Shown here piece after piece: positions 35,601-45,300 of a stretch of 64,000 bases of DNA (the stretch's first letter is position 1; each line of letters begins with the position of its first letter). The notes below the pieces were generated by a model. It worked only from the letters and a program-made list of their open reading frames with translations, ran no database searches and had not been told where the DNA came from. Position numbers and translations under genes: made by a program. Source of the stretch: DASSFG01 sp035547915 (GTDB lineage: Bacteria > Planctomycetota > Planctomycetia > Pirellulales > JAICIG01); NCBI GenBank assembly GCA_035547915.1, contig DASZTS010000045.1, forward strand, positions 75,114 to 139,113. The letters run 5' to 3'.

Positions 35601-38508
35601 CAAAGTCACCCGTCGTGAAGACGTCCCCTTTCGAGTCGACGGCGATGCCCATTCCCTCCACGTTGTACCCACCGTTCCCGATGGAGTAGGCTTTGCCCCA
35701 GACAAAATTGCCGTTGTTATCGAGCTTCGAGATAAACGTCGCGTTCGCGCCGTTGACGGCGTCGGTGCCGTTCGTGGGATCGAGCTGAAGCGTCCCGTCG
35801 AAGGTGCCGGTTGTATAGATGTTCCCTTGCGGGTCGACGGCGATTCGGCTCGACGGCGTAATGGCACCATCTCCTTGCGGGCCGCTGGAGATCGTACTCG
35901 TTATTGCCTGGGCCCAGATCACAGTACCGTCAGCCTCATTGAGTTTGGCGACAAAGTCGTTCTTGAATTGGGAATTGCTCCTCAACGACGTGCTTCCAAA
36001 CTGCGCCGTCGACCCGAACCACCCGGTCAAGACTGGGTTGCCCGACGGATCGATGGCCGCGGAATCGGCCGCATCGTCGGACAGTCCACCAAAACTCTTA
36101 GCCCACTGGGCGGCACCGCTCGTCGAGTATTTCACGGCGAAGACGTCGTCATTTCCGAGACTCGTGAGCGTGGTCGCCGGCGTTGTGGCGACGGTGACCG
36201 ATTTGCTGTAGCCGCCGACGACGTAGGAGTTGCCTAACGAGTCGACGGCCAAGCCGACGTTCTCACTGACGGCATTGTTCGCGACGGCGGTGGCCCACAA
36301 GAAACTGCCGCTTGCATTCATCTTGGCGAGGAAGGCCGTGTTGCCAACGGTCGGAACCGCGACCACGTTCGTTCCAAACGTCGCGTCCCCGCTCAGTTCA
36401 CCTGCCAGATAAATGTTGCCTGCACCATCGAATGCCAGTTTAGGCGGTTCCTCCGTGAAGCCACTAACTATCTGCCTCGCCCAGAGCAGGGTGCCATTCG
36501 CCGCGTATTTCGCTATGAAATCGTTCGGCGCACCGGTATTAAACGTCGTTGTGTTGGAGCCGGAGCCAAGCAGGGTCTTACCATCAAAGCTGCCCGCGAC
36601 GTACATGTCGCCCGCCCCGTCGGCCAAGACCGAACTACCTTCGGTGAATCCGAGAGTGGGAATACCGAGGGCCAGATTGACGGTGGGCGTAACCACGACC
36701 GTCCGCAATCCGGCGTTGGCGATGAGAGTTTGACCCGCCGAGACGCTGATCGTGTTACCGGTGCCGGTCGCGGGCGAGACATTGCTGGCGAGCGTCGGGT
36801 CGGTGCCGGCCCCTTCGGGCGAAAAGGCATCGGCGGAGGGTGGCGTGACCTGCACGTAGTAGTTCTTGCCGATCGCCAACCCGCTGAAACTATACAGGCC
36901 CAAGGGGTCGGTAACCGTCGAAGCGACTTGTGTTCCGCTGCCGGGAGTGCCGTAGTACAATCCGACCGAAATGCCGGGCACCCCGGGCTCGCTCGACTGA
37001 CGTACGCCGTCGCCGTTCTGGTCGTTCCACACGACGCCTGCGATTTCGGTGGGCAGCGTGTTGAGGCCCCACAAAAAGCCATCCCAAGGCGTGGGCGACG
37101 TGAGATTGTCGACCGGGCCCACACCGGAGTTGAAATTCATCGTGTTCGAAAAGGTTCCCACCGTGTAGACCGCCGTACCACTTGCATCCGGTGCGACCGC
37201 CACGCCGAACGCCTCGTCGGTGCCGGTTTCGCCCGCGGTGGCGACCCAATCGAACTTGCCTTGCGCCGTGAGCGCCGACACGTAGACATCCTGGCCTCCA
37301 GCGCTGGTTTGCTGGTGCGTACCGGCGGGATCGAAATTGGCGATGCCACTATACCCACCCGTCGTGTAAACAATGCCCTGCGAGTCGACCGCGATGCCGC
37401 TCGCTTGCAGACCGCCGAAGGGATTGGTCACGGAAACGCCGTGCAGGTCGGCGGCCCAGTCGAAATTGCCGGCCGGGCCGAGCTTGAGAACATAGGCGTC
37501 GGGAAAGACGAAGTCGGCGCTGGTGTTGAGATCGCCGAGGTTGGGGTCTAGGTCGACTGGGCCCCCGAAAATACCCGTACTATAGACGTTGCCCGCCGAG
37601 TCGACGGCGATAGCGTCCCCTTCGGCCCGGCCGTCGCCTGCCGAGTTATTCGTACCGAGTTGCTTGACCCAGATAAAATCGCCGAACTCGTCCAACTTTA
37701 GGACAAAGGCCGATGAGAAAAAGCTGGTGAGCTTGTTCGCGTTGGGTTGGGCGGGATCGAAATCGAGCGTGCCGCTGTATTCGCCCGTGACGTAGGCGTT
37801 CCCCTGGCTGTCGACCGCGATCCCGCGGCCCTCGTCGCCGCTCGTGTTGGAATACGCGTTGGCCCATTTCAGCGCGCCGCTGGGGTCGAATTTCGCCACC
37901 AGGATCGCTTGATTCGAGCCGTTGCCGAGCAGCGTTTTGGCAGTAGTCCCGGTGCCGATCGTGGCTTGACCACTAAAATGGCCCGTGACATAGGGGTCGC
38001 CACTGGAGTCGAGAGCCACGGCGTAGGCCGTGTCGTCGCCGGTACCGCCGAAGGACTGCGCCCAGAGAAAACTTCCGTTCGGACCGAGTTTCGCCAGATA
38101 ACCGTCGTTCCCACCGGCCGACACCAACGAGGTGCTCCCGAACACGGCCGGACTTCCCGAGTTATTGCCGAAATTGCCAGCAATATAAACATCGCCGCTA
38201 CCGTCGACGGCAATTCCTTCTTTTTGGTTGATTCCCGATGACGCCGTATACGGTGTTGACCAAACGAACGCTCCTCCCGCGCTGAATTTGTAGACGGCGT
38301 CGGTCGCCAATTCGTAAATGTTGCCCGACGTATCGGTGGCCACCGCAAGTCCCTGGTCGCCGTTCGGCCCGGCGACGGCAAAACTGAGATTGGCCGACAG
38401 CAGCGTGCGTAGCTCGAGCTGCTCACCGGCTATGCGCCGTCGCGGCCAGAATGAAATGGTACGACGACCGAAGGCGCGCGGTGCGGCACCGCGGAAAAAC
38501 GATGGCAT
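29677..38508 (-). CDS. Giant surface protein: SBBP propeller, SdrD-like domain, 14 Ig/cadherin-like repeats, DUF4214
   Basis: The 2943-residue protein has a planctomycete-type N-terminal tag (basic residues, then EQLELRTLLSA, about 28-39). Residues about 50-475 hold SBBP repeats of a beta-propeller (for example SSGDPYVTGHFSGQA). Residues 486-600 are an SdrD/Cna-B-like domain (GVVWNDQNGDGVRQSSEPG), and 603-1063 are a second SBBP block. Residues about 1067-2628 are fourteen repeats of about 111 residues. A VCBS/cadherin-like domain follows (about 2630-2725), then DUF4214 copies to the end (VISKLYQQVLNRAPDAAGLEYW, read in parts). Exported and probably surface attached. The C-terminal 300 residues closely match those of the partial gene at 59076-64000. 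Start: the ATG at 38508 has no clear ribosome site but has a strong promoter 50-75 bases upstream. Confidence 0.9.
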   Translation of the reverse strand: MPSFFRGAAPRAFGRRTISFWPRRRIAGEQLELRTLLSANLSFAVAGPNGDQGLAVATDTSGNIYELATDAVYKFSAGGAFVWSTPYTASSGINQKEGIAVDGSGDVYIAGNFGNNSGSPAVFGSTSLVSAGGNDGYLAKLGPNGSFLWAQSFGGTGDDTAYAVALDSSGDPYVTGHFSGQATIGTGTTAKTLLGNGSNQAILVAKFDPSGALKWANAYSNTSGDEGRGIAVDSQGNAYVTGEYSGTLDFDPAQPNANKLTSFFSSAFVLKLDEFGDFIWVKQLGTNNSAGDGRAEGDAIAVDSAGNVYSTGIFGGPVDLDPNLGDLNTSADFVFPDAYVLKLGPAGNFDWAADLHGVSVTNPFGGLQASGIAVDSQGIVYTTGGYSGIANFDPAGTHQQTSAGGQDVYVSALTAQGKFDWVATAGETGTDEAFGVAVAPDASGTAVYTVGTFSNTMNFNSGVGPVDNLTSPTPWDGFLWGLNTLPTEIAGVVWNDQNGDGVRQSSEPGVPGISVGLYYGTPGSGTQVASTVTDPLGLYSFSGLAIGKNYYVQVTPPSADAFSPEGAGTDPTLASNVSPATGTGNTISVSAGQTLIANAGLRTVVVTPTVNLALGIPTLGFTEGSSVLADGAGDMYVAGSFDGKTLLGSGSNTTTFNTGAPNDFIAKYAANGTLLWARQIVSGFTEEPPKLAFDGAGNIYLAGELSGDATFGTNVVAVPTVGNTAFLAKMNASGSFLWATAVANNAVSENVGLAVDSLGNSYVVGGYSKSVTVATTPATTLTSLGNDDVFAVKYSTSGAAQWAKSFGGLSDDAADSAAIDPSGNPVLTGWFGSTAQFGSTSLRSNSQFKNDFVAKLNEADGTVIWAQAITSTISSGPQGDGAITPSSRIAVDPQGNIYTTGTFDGTLQLDPTNGTDAVNGANATFISKLDNNGNFVWGKAYSIGNGGYNVEGMGIAVDSKGDVFTTGDFAGTINFNPNSGPAQNLTANGASYDIYISELDSNGNYINVQQFGGPDEDQGTADYVDAKGNVYATGVSIGPSQFGTLIVGATDEQDDFLVRLGNVANSVVNVAPSFTLQGPQQSVALNAPAQVVPGFVTNIFPGALAETNEIATFVLTDDNPNLFSVAPSIDANGTLTYTPAPNMGGTANITVALRNDGGTANGGSDTSPTQTFTITVGVNHAPTFTVGANQSVNENTGFHSVTGWARNVIPGPADEASQTLTFLVTYQVVNGGADVMNGTNSLFAVPPSIDPLTGNLTFTTTPDEYGTAQVSVQLQDDGGTAFGGQDTSVLESFIITVNLVNHAPSFTAGADQTVDENSGAQSVAGWATAISAGPPSEAAQTLHFNVTTDNNALFAVLPAIDPTTGTLTYTLAHDVSGVANVSVKLQDNGGTTNGGSDTSTAQTFTITANFVNQPPMFASQGDVEVLENSGDDDVPGWASNISAGDAQEASQVLTFNVTNNSNPGLFSSPPTIDPTTGDLSFTPATDMWGIATITVELDDDGGTANGGQDASVAETFTITVDLVNHAPSFTAGGDQVVNENSGTQTVPGWAASMSAGPPSESYQTLNFVVATDNPDLFPTPPEIDPITGDLIFTPATDVSGVANVSVELMDNGGTDDGGNDTSAVQTFTITVNFVNQAPVFTAGSDQTVHETPGPQTVTGWATNISAGAPQESDQNLNFIVSTDNDSLFSLPPAIDPTTGNLTYTPALYAVGTAHVTVKLHDDGGTVNGGIDTSTAQTFTITVTQSNQAPTFASQGDVSMAGSFGAVTVPGWATNISPGPANEARQALNFEVGTDNSALFAVAPTIDPTTGNLTFTPTPQMSGQANVTVMLHDNGGTANGGVDTSAPVTFLLTITFVNQAPTFAAGSDQTILENAGSQTVAGWATAMSAGPPDESAQTLSFITSTDNDSLFSVLPAIDPVTGKLTYTPAIDANGVAHVAVRLHDNGGTANGGQDTSAAQTLTITVTPVNQPPLFTSGATVNVLQNAGLTTVTGWATGISPGAPNEASQKLNFEVSTNDPSFFTTLPSIDPATGNLTFTTAPEAVGTATVSLDLHDNGGTANGGIDTSATQSFTIAVAPVNQPPVFIAGANQTVSEDAGPQTVTGWATGIGPGGGPNEAGQSVNFIVKSDNPGLFSSFPQIDPATGDLTYTVALKSAGTAHVSVQLHDNGGTLNGGIDTSAPQTFTITSQFVNTAPSFTLAGNPPATSENGGIQTVYNFATHISPASSAPSAAIEANQTVHFNVTSDSNAALFSTPPAITPGGTLTYTAATGVSGSATVTVTLQDNGGAANGGVDTSAPQSFTITVNPLNPAPIITHVGTNPIVDEDSGTASISGFIAATPGAAGEPIDYKVTTDDTDLFTATGRPTIDSAGTLSFTPALHAVGTTTVDVTATAGGSQPSATIKFFVEVNPTDHAPTLANALGTVNVNENAADVVFGSLASVFDDVDVDLQLGDHLTLSVAGNDNPSLVSASLSSGNPDTSKLTLHVLPDEFGTAHIDLRATDISGETADDTITVNVDQVNQPPTFTPGGDVHVAVNSPSQSVAWATNISPGPSQPHETVDFSVSVDSLTNPGLFSISPAIDASGNLTFTPAAGQTGKATMTVSLQNNGGTANGGSDTSAPVTFTIDVDVPPVAINHSYIVSSAASSSASAAAGVLVGDIAASGLGLSAKIVTQPTNGTLQLNADGSFSYTPGPTFEGVDSFTYDVSDGLSTSNIATVTLSSDAAAVISKLYQQVLNRAPDAAGLEYWVNLIQQGQPYSVVAQGIFESPERLDPIIDSYYQQFLLRPADAAGVAYWTGVWTSFGGPEPVVAGMISSAEFYASAGQARPDLSPNQAWVTALYQRLLDRQPDQTGLAYWSGQLDSGAMTRTQVVDGFNSSVEYYENVTTSIFEQYLGRSPTAGELANYVSALQMGATQRTIQIELIDSAEYQQTPTPPAAGGVTRLS
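30625..35307 (-). repeat. Fourteen tandem Ig/cadherin-like repeats (about 334 bp each) in the 2943-residue protein
   Basis: Each unit begins with N-[HQT]-[AP]-P-x-F, then VxENxGxxTVxGWAxxISxG, then a LFxxxPxIDPxTGxLTFTPA block, and ends with HDNGGTANGGxDTSxxQTFTITV. Most are highly similar, so the array is prone to recombination and copy-number change. Units 12 to 14 are more divergent. The repeats resemble the cadherin-like or VCBS-like domains seen in many planctomycete adhesins. Confidence 0.85.
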
Positions 38509-38555
38509 GATCAGGCCCGCCAGAAAAAGAAGAAAGATATCCCCATCAAGGGGAT

Positions 38556-38584
38556 TTTGTAGGCAGCCGAAAGGGCAAAGTCAA
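38556..38584 (-). promoter_or_regulatory. Candidate promoter of the 2943-residue gene
   Basis: On the minus strand TTGACT (38584-38579), a 17-base spacer and TACAAA (38561-38556) form a near-consensus housekeeping promoter, about 48 bases before the ATG. The predicted start of transcription lies in a small hairpin (ATCCCC, five-base loop, GGGGAT, 38539-38555) that would begin the short leader. Confidence 0.5.
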
Positions 38585-39032
38585 GAAATTTCTGTTCCTT
38601 TCGGCAGTGCGTCGGTCGATCGCAAATCGTTATATTTGGCCAAAATCCGCCGCGTTCTGAGTAATAACGATTGGTAACGGCGGGTAACCGGCAGCGATAG
38701 GGACGCCTCACCGAAAATCAACAAATCGCTCACTTAATACTTCTCTACTTGTTCCTCATGCGACGGGACGCTATTGGAGCAAGAGGCGGGCCCGTGCCGG
38801 CCCAGGGTGCGGGTACGCGTGGCGGCGAGGCTCGGAGATAGAGACCCGGGCCATACGCGCCGTGCGTGGCGCACGGTCATGGGGCGTCTTTATTAGGATA
38901 GCCCGAAGTCATTGGCCCATACATCTTTCCGCATCGCAAAGCGGAGTATTGTCCGCTCTCAAGGACCTGTCCAAAGACCTCGTTTCCGCTGTGGACGGCC
39001 CCGTTCATTACCTCACCTTCGGGGCACGAGAG

Positions 39033-39066
39033 GTACGATGAAGCTGGCAATAATCGTACTGCCAGC
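39033..39066. repeat. Two interleaved 7-bp inverted repeats
   Basis: GTACGAT (39033-39039) pairs with ATCGTAC (39053-39059), and GCTGGCA (39043-39049) pairs with TGCCAGC (39060-39066). The two stems cross, so in RNA they would be alternatives, or a pseudoknot if the loops allowed it; no base lies between the third and fourth arm, which disfavours a full pseudoknot. Confidence 0.5.
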
Positions 39067-39167
39067 AAAGCGGAGCCCGTATTGTCGCCCCAGACAAACG
39101 TGAGTCGGCCGGTATTCGGAGGGCACCGCGTGTTGGCACGCCGGCAAGCCGACTCGCAGTAAGATCC

Positions 39168-39374
39168 AAGCGGCCCTGATCGGTCGGTTAGGCCGCTTTG
39201 AAGAAGAGAATGCGTGCCGGGGCGCGGATCGAATGAGACCGGGCGCTATGCGCCACTCGTGGCGAAACCGCACCGGCACGCGGTTGCGCCGCGATCGCCT
39301 CGTCGCCGGAACCGCTGTGTGCGGTCCCGGCGTCGCCTAACGTTTCAGGCCAACCGCCTTTCGATAGGCAGGCG
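39168..39374. terminator. Cluster of hairpins downstream of the 6400-residue gene
   Basis: Within about 200 bases there are at least five stems: AAGCGGCC/GGCCGCTT (39168-39199 region), CGCCAC/GTGGCG (39251-39264), GCGaAACCGC/GCGGTTgCGC (39262-39289), GCCGGaACCGC/GCGGTcCCGGC (39305-39331) and a CCGCCT/AGGCGG stem near 39355-39374. None has a long T-run. Some overlap, so not all can form together. They may end the giant transcript or be part of a structured noncoding RNA. Confidence 0.35.
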
Positions 39375-39385
39375 GCGACCTTCTA

Positions 39386-42300
39386 TCAACCCATGCCGTT
39401 CACCAGATTATAGTATTCCTGGCTGGCGAGAATCCCTTCCAAGATTTGTTCCTGGGCATAGCCCGCGTCCATCTGTTGGACCCAATACGCTTCGCCTGCC
39501 GCGTCGACCGGGCGGTGCAGGTACTGTTCGTACCAGCCGGGGTTGTTCGGATCGCCCGGAATGCCCGACAGCAGATCGCCCCGGTACTCGTCGCTGGTGA
39601 CAAACCCATACACCACGCTGGACAACGAATGGCTCTGAATGTAGTTGGCCCAGTAGGCCAATCCAGCCGGATCGGGGGCCCGATTGAGCAGGTTCTCGTA
39701 GAGCTTGGTTACCCAGGCGTCGGGTGTGCCGCCAGCCGTTATGTAATACTCTTGCGATCCGATGATACCTGCTTGCACCAGCTCCGGACCATTGTTGTCG
39801 GCCCATACCTGCAGCCAGTAGTCGAGCCCTGGCTGGTCGACGGCGCGTCCGAGGTACTGCTCGTACAGCGAGGCGATCACATCGCTGCGTCGCTCAGTGC
39901 TGGTGACAAAATTGGCTGCAACCTGCTCGCGGGTCATCGCGACAGGGGTGACACCATTCGCGTCGGGCTGCGGCTGTAGCTCATCGACCCAGAAGGTGAC
40001 CTCGGCGCCGCTCGGCGGAGTGGTCCGGTTCAGCACGTTCGTATACATGCTCGTGACCCAATTCGCGTTTTGCGCAGAGGTGGGGCTGTCGAGGTATACC
40101 GTGAGGAAGGTGGATGGAGTCGGCGTACCGGCAGGCGAGGTCGTATCCTGGATCCGGACCGTAAAACTGTCGCGCCCGTTGAAGTCGGCATCGGGCGTGT
40201 ACGCGAAGGCGCCGTTAGATGGGTTGTAGGCCAAGCTACCATGGTCGGGCACCTGCGTGAGCACAACTTCCACCGGGACGCCATTGTGGGGCGTGGTGGT
40301 CGACAACAACCCTTTCGAGTCTGTCACGTCGAGCGCCACCACTGGCTGACCTTTGTTGTAGGGCGTATAGACGTACTCCAGCGGACCCACACTGGGTGGG
40401 AATAGGACTTTGTTGACGATATAGGTCACCGTCGTCGTGGCGATCGGATGCACCGATCCGACGTTGTTGTCGGTGGCTTGGAGAGTGAGGGTGGCCGTGC
40501 CCGACCCGTAGGCCGCGACGGTGACCGTCAGGATGTTTCCGTTCACGGTCGCCGACAGCAGCGAAGAATTCGAGTTGCCGGTGATCGTGATCGTCGGCGG
40601 GGCCTCGGGCGGCGTGTTGCTCTCGTCCGGGTCGCCGATGTAGGGGCTCAGGTCGAACGTTATGGTTTGGACCGACGAACTCTCTTGCAGTGTCTGGTTC
40701 GGTATCGGGAGGGCAAACGGCGGCTGATTGACCGGGGTGACGGTGATCACTACCTTGCCCGTGCCGATCTCCGACGGGCCGAGCACATTGCCGCTACCGC
40801 CCGACACCGGACCGAGCCCGTTGCCGTTATCGTTGACGCTGAAGTTGATGACGGCCTGCCCGGTGAAATTGTTGGCCGGGACGAACTGCAAGCCGTTGAG
40901 GGCGGCGTTAATGGCCGACAGCGTACCGCTGAAGACCATCGTGCTGGCGGCGGTACCGTTGCCCTGGACGAACGTCAGGTTCGTCGTCTGGCTCAGCGCT
41001 ACGGTACCCGTGGCAACCCCGGCCGTATTGAGCGTGCTGATGCTGACCGTTTCCACACCAGTGCCGCCATCGGGATCGGTGATGGTGATGGCGTTGCCAT
41101 TGGCCGCCGAGAAGACGAGCGGCGACGTGGGATTCTCCGACACGGTCTGCGCCGTGGGAACATTGACCGACGGCGGTTGGTTGACCGGGGTGACATCGAT
41201 GTTCACGACACCCGTGCCCGTCAGACCGCCGTTGCCCAACTGCGCGTCGGTGACGCTGACGCTGATGCTGGCGGCGCCGCGGTAATCGAAAGTGGGCACG
41301 AAGGTCAGGCCGGCAATCGCCGGTTCGCCCGATTGGGCGGCCGCCCCGCTCAGCACCATGTTCACATCGGGAACCGAGCCGACCAAGGTCAAGCTTGCCG
41401 TGCCGCTGCCTTGCACGCTCACGGTGCCGCCGTCGGCGAAGGTCATCGACGGTGTCGAACTGATCGTGCCGTTGCCGCTGAGGCCGGCCACCGAAAGCGT
41501 ACCGTTGGCGGTGATCAACTTCACCGTCACCGTATCGTTCGGGGCGTCGATGTCGTAGATCGTCACCGGGTTCGGCGTCGTCGACAACGAGGAGAACGTC
41601 AGCGACGTCGGGATCACGCCGTTCTCGGGTACGTTCTGCAACGGCGGCACACCGACCGTCGGAGCATCGCCCGTCGAGCTCTGCAACAGGATGTCGTATT
41701 GCGTGAAGCCCGGATCGACCGAGCCATTGCCGCGGTTGGGTTGCAGGTTGTTGCCGGCCAGATCCTTGATGCCGCCCTGCGTGCCAGACCCGAAGGCGTC
41801 GAACTGCACGCCGTTGTCGATGAAGATCGTGTACTGGTTGCCGGTGGCCCAGACGCCCGTGGCCGGCACGAAGGAGACGATGTTGGTGTTGGTGTCGAAC
41901 TCGAAGAAGTAATCGATGCCCTCGGTCAGCTTCGTACCGTTGCGGTACAAGGCGAACTTCGAGCTGGTGACGGTGCTGGGGTCGATGCCGGAACCGTTCG
42001 GGTCCGAGAGCTGGATGGCGAAATTGTTCAGCGGGCTGCCGATCTCATGGACCACGTTCAGCGTGGGATCGAGATCGTTCGCGCTGTTGTCTACCGGGTT
42101 GACCAAGGTCGAGATCGGGCCGGAGAAATCGATCCGCTCGATCGCACCGCGGTCGACGTATAGGCTGGAGCCCGTGCCGTTGGGATTGCTCTCCGGATCG
42201 GCCGCGCGGAGCTGACCGTAAAGGTCGTAAGCCGGTGCGTTGGTCGGAGAAGCCGGGATGCCGATCGGATTGGTAACCGAGGTCAAGTACGACCGCGCCG

Positions 42301-45300
42301 GCAATTGGCTGATGCCGCTGTCGATGGCCGCCGATCCGGGCGCGAGATAGAAGTCGTTCGTCGCCGGGTCGGTGAACAACGGGGCGGTCGGCGACAGCGA
42401 GATCCCGTTCACGTCGCCGTTGTTGGAGACGGTGCCGGTCAGGTTCGTGCCGTCGTTCTGATACACCGACGCTTCGAGCACCGTCGAGGAACTCGTGGAA
42501 TCGACACTGACTCCCGTGGCCAGGTTGGCGAAGATATTGTTCAAGATCGTCGGGCTAGCATGCTGGCTGACCTGCACGCCGACACCCGTGGGCGTACTTC
42601 CACCGTAGATCGTGTTGTTCAGAACGCGGGCGATCGGCACCACGGCCGCGGCCACGTTGCCCGTGTCGGGATCGCCCGAGATCGAGATACCGCCCTGGGC
42701 GTTATCGACGAGCAGGTTGTTTGTGACGGTGGCACCCGGAGCGACGCCGAAACCGAGCAGGCTCGCCGGCCCGCTGGCGTTCACCACGTCGGGCTGTTTC
42801 AGGTTGAGCGGCACGCCCGGATACGGATTTCCGCCCGACGAGCGCCCGGCGGCGGTCAGCACGATGCCGAAATCGAGCGAGTTGGAGATGCGATTGTCCA
42901 TGAGGACGATCTGTCCCTGCTCGGGCACGATGTCGTTGTCGCCCTGGCGATCGTACGCCTGCACGTGTTTTGCGGCGTCGACGGTCAGGGTGTCGCTGAC
43001 CACGCCGTTATCGCCCGGAATGCCCAACCCTTCGAAGTTGTCCGCGGCCGCTGTGATGATCACGTTGTGCGGCTGCCCGTCGTTGGCAAACTGGTCGACG
43101 TTGGTGACAGCGAACGTAACGGAGCTTTGCCCGGCCGGGATCGTCACCTTCTGGGGCACCGTGACGCGCGGGTCGCTGCTAACCAGCCAGACAGTGAGCG
43201 GTTGATCGGTCGGCGTGTTGCGCGTCACGGTACCGGTGATAGCCGTGACGCCGGCATTGGGATCGAGCAGGTTGGTCGACAAGCTGATGCTGAGGGCCGG
43301 CGCGAGGCTGTCCGTGACATCGACGAAGCCGGAGATCGGGTTCAAGCCGCCGGCCTGCGGCGTGAGGAAGACCGTTTCGCGCGAGAAGGCAACCTGATTA
43401 CCCGCCGCGTCGAGCAGTTCGTTCGCGGGGACCGAGAAATTCACCGAGGTCTGCCCGTCCTGGATGGTCCAGGTGGTACTGGGCACAATCGCCGGATCGC
43501 TGCTGACGAGCGTCACGGCGAGGTTGCCGAACGTGCCCGTGCGTGTGATGGTGCCGGTGATCGTTCCGCCGTTGTCGGAAACCGTGGTCTGGTTGAGGCT
43601 GACCGCGAGGTCTCCGGCCGCGCCGATGGCGCTGGCGGTGTAGGCGCCGCGGCCGAGCGTGCCGGCCACGAGCAACTGATCGCTGGGGACGTATTGCAGG
43701 CTGTAGACCGGCACGTCGGGCATGAGCGCACCGTAGCGCGACCAACTGCCGGGATTGGAGGTCTGCATCTCATAGACGCCATCTTGCGCGCCGACGTAGA
43801 TCAGGTTGTTCGTGGCGTTGCCTGGTACGAACGCGATGCTGTGCAGATTGGCCGTCAGGGCCGATGCGCCATTGGTAAGATTGCCGCTGATGTCCTGATA
43901 TGTCTGGCCGGCGTTCACCGTTTCCCAGACGTGGCCGGCACTGTCGACCAAGAACGCATTGCGCCAATTGACGGGGTTGATGGTCAGGCTGCGAACCGCG
44001 GCACCCGTATAGTTGGTGGCGTTGAGCGTGCCGTTCTGCGTCGTGCGCAGCAGCACCGTGTTGCCGACGCCGACCCACAACACATACGGGTTCGAGACGC
44101 CGCCCGACACACCGCCGTAGGCCATGGCGGCCCCGGAGAGGGCATTCGGTCCCGCACCGCCGCCGCCCAAGGGGGTCAGTGTGCGGCCGCCGTCGAACGA
44201 TTCGTATACCGAGTTTCCGCCGCCGATGACCATCCAGCCGGGCGTGCCCGTTTGCGAGTTGAGCACAAACGTGGTGTTGCGCGGCAGGTTGGTGTCGAAC
44301 TGGGAGAGAGGCTGCAAGTTGTTGACCAACAGCGGCGGCGACGTGCGGGTGACGATGTTGCCCTGCGAATCGTAGGTCGTCACCTGGAAATTCTGCATGA
44401 AGGCCGAACTGGTGTAGCGCACCGATTCGGTCAGGCCCGGAGGCGAATTGATGTTGTCGACCGCTACGTCTCCGCCTTCGCCCTGGCTGAAGTCGGTCCA
44501 GGCGGTGCTGCCGGTTGTGTTCTGTTCCGGCACGCCGGCATCGGAGACGGCGCCGGCGATCAGCGTTTGCGTGTTGCTGTCGTAGGCCACGTTCTCGATC
44601 TCGGTCACATCGAGATTGCCGACGAGCGAGCTCCACGAACCGCTGGGCGTGCTCAGGCCCGTGGTGCTCGGGTTCGACAAGGCGTAGATGCCGCCATCGT
44701 CGGTTTCGAGCAATTGAGAGCCGTCGAAAACGAGCGACCGTGAATGGGCGGGCGGGGCCGTGCCCGCGGCGTTGTTGTCGGTGATGAACGTCCACTGGCT
44801 GCCGCTCGGACGCGAAGAGTCGCCGCGGAAGATTCGACCGGTCGGCCCGGCGGCGCCTTCGCCGTTGTTCGGGAAGGGCTGCTGGTCGCCGCCGACATAA
44901 ACGACCGTCGGGTTGGTCGGGTCGGCGGCGATCGAAATGTAGCCACCGCCTACCGGGTTGAGCCCCTCGACGATGCCGTTGTCGGTCGTCGTGGGCAGGT
45001 CCATTTGCACCCACGTGGCGCTCGAGATATTCGTAACCGGCGACTGGTAGATCGACGACAGCGTGGTCTGGTTGTTCGTCGAGTTGAACTTCTCGTAGGC
45101 GATGTCGACGGCCTTGCCGCTGTCGGCGATCTTGATGACATCGTTCGTGCCGTTGGCGTTCAGGGTCGGCCGCAGGCCGGTGGGCGTGATATCGGACCAC
45201 GTGGCACCGGCGTTGTCGCTCGTAAAGATGCCGCCGTTGGTCCCCAGCACGGCCACATAGAAGCGGTTGGGGTCGACCGGATCGGCGATCAGCGAGGTTA

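Larger units (their letters stand above)
38509..39385. other. Noncoding gap of 877 bases with inverted repeats
   Basis: No credible gene lies here. Besides the promoter (38556-38584), the gap holds a short stem CCGTGCG/CGCACGG (38860-38876), two interleaved inverted repeats (39033-39066) and a run of hairpins between 39168 and 39374. These hairpins lie just downstream of the stop of the 6400-residue gene on the minus strand. Two short stretches, GCAAAGCGGAG followed by TATTGTC, occur near 38936 and 39065 with some variation, suggesting an old duplication. Confidence 0.55.

Noticed and set aside
38912..39103. Short open frames in the 877-base gap
   Set aside because: They have no ribosome sites or motifs and run through the inverted repeats.
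39186..39341. Integron attC-like motifs GTTAGGC and GCCTAAC in the gap
   Set aside because: The two motifs are in the wrong order and distance for an attC site and there is no integrase or cassette array.
38509..39385. tRNA or known small RNA in the gap
   Set aside because: No cloverleaf, T-loop consensus or CCA context was found by eye.
42305..44743. Very long plus-strand open frame (812 codons) opposite the 6400-residue gene
   Set aside because: It is antisense to a clear repeat-rich domain protein, is Arg/Asp/Gly/Val rich without any recognisable motif, and follows from high GC codon use on the other strand.
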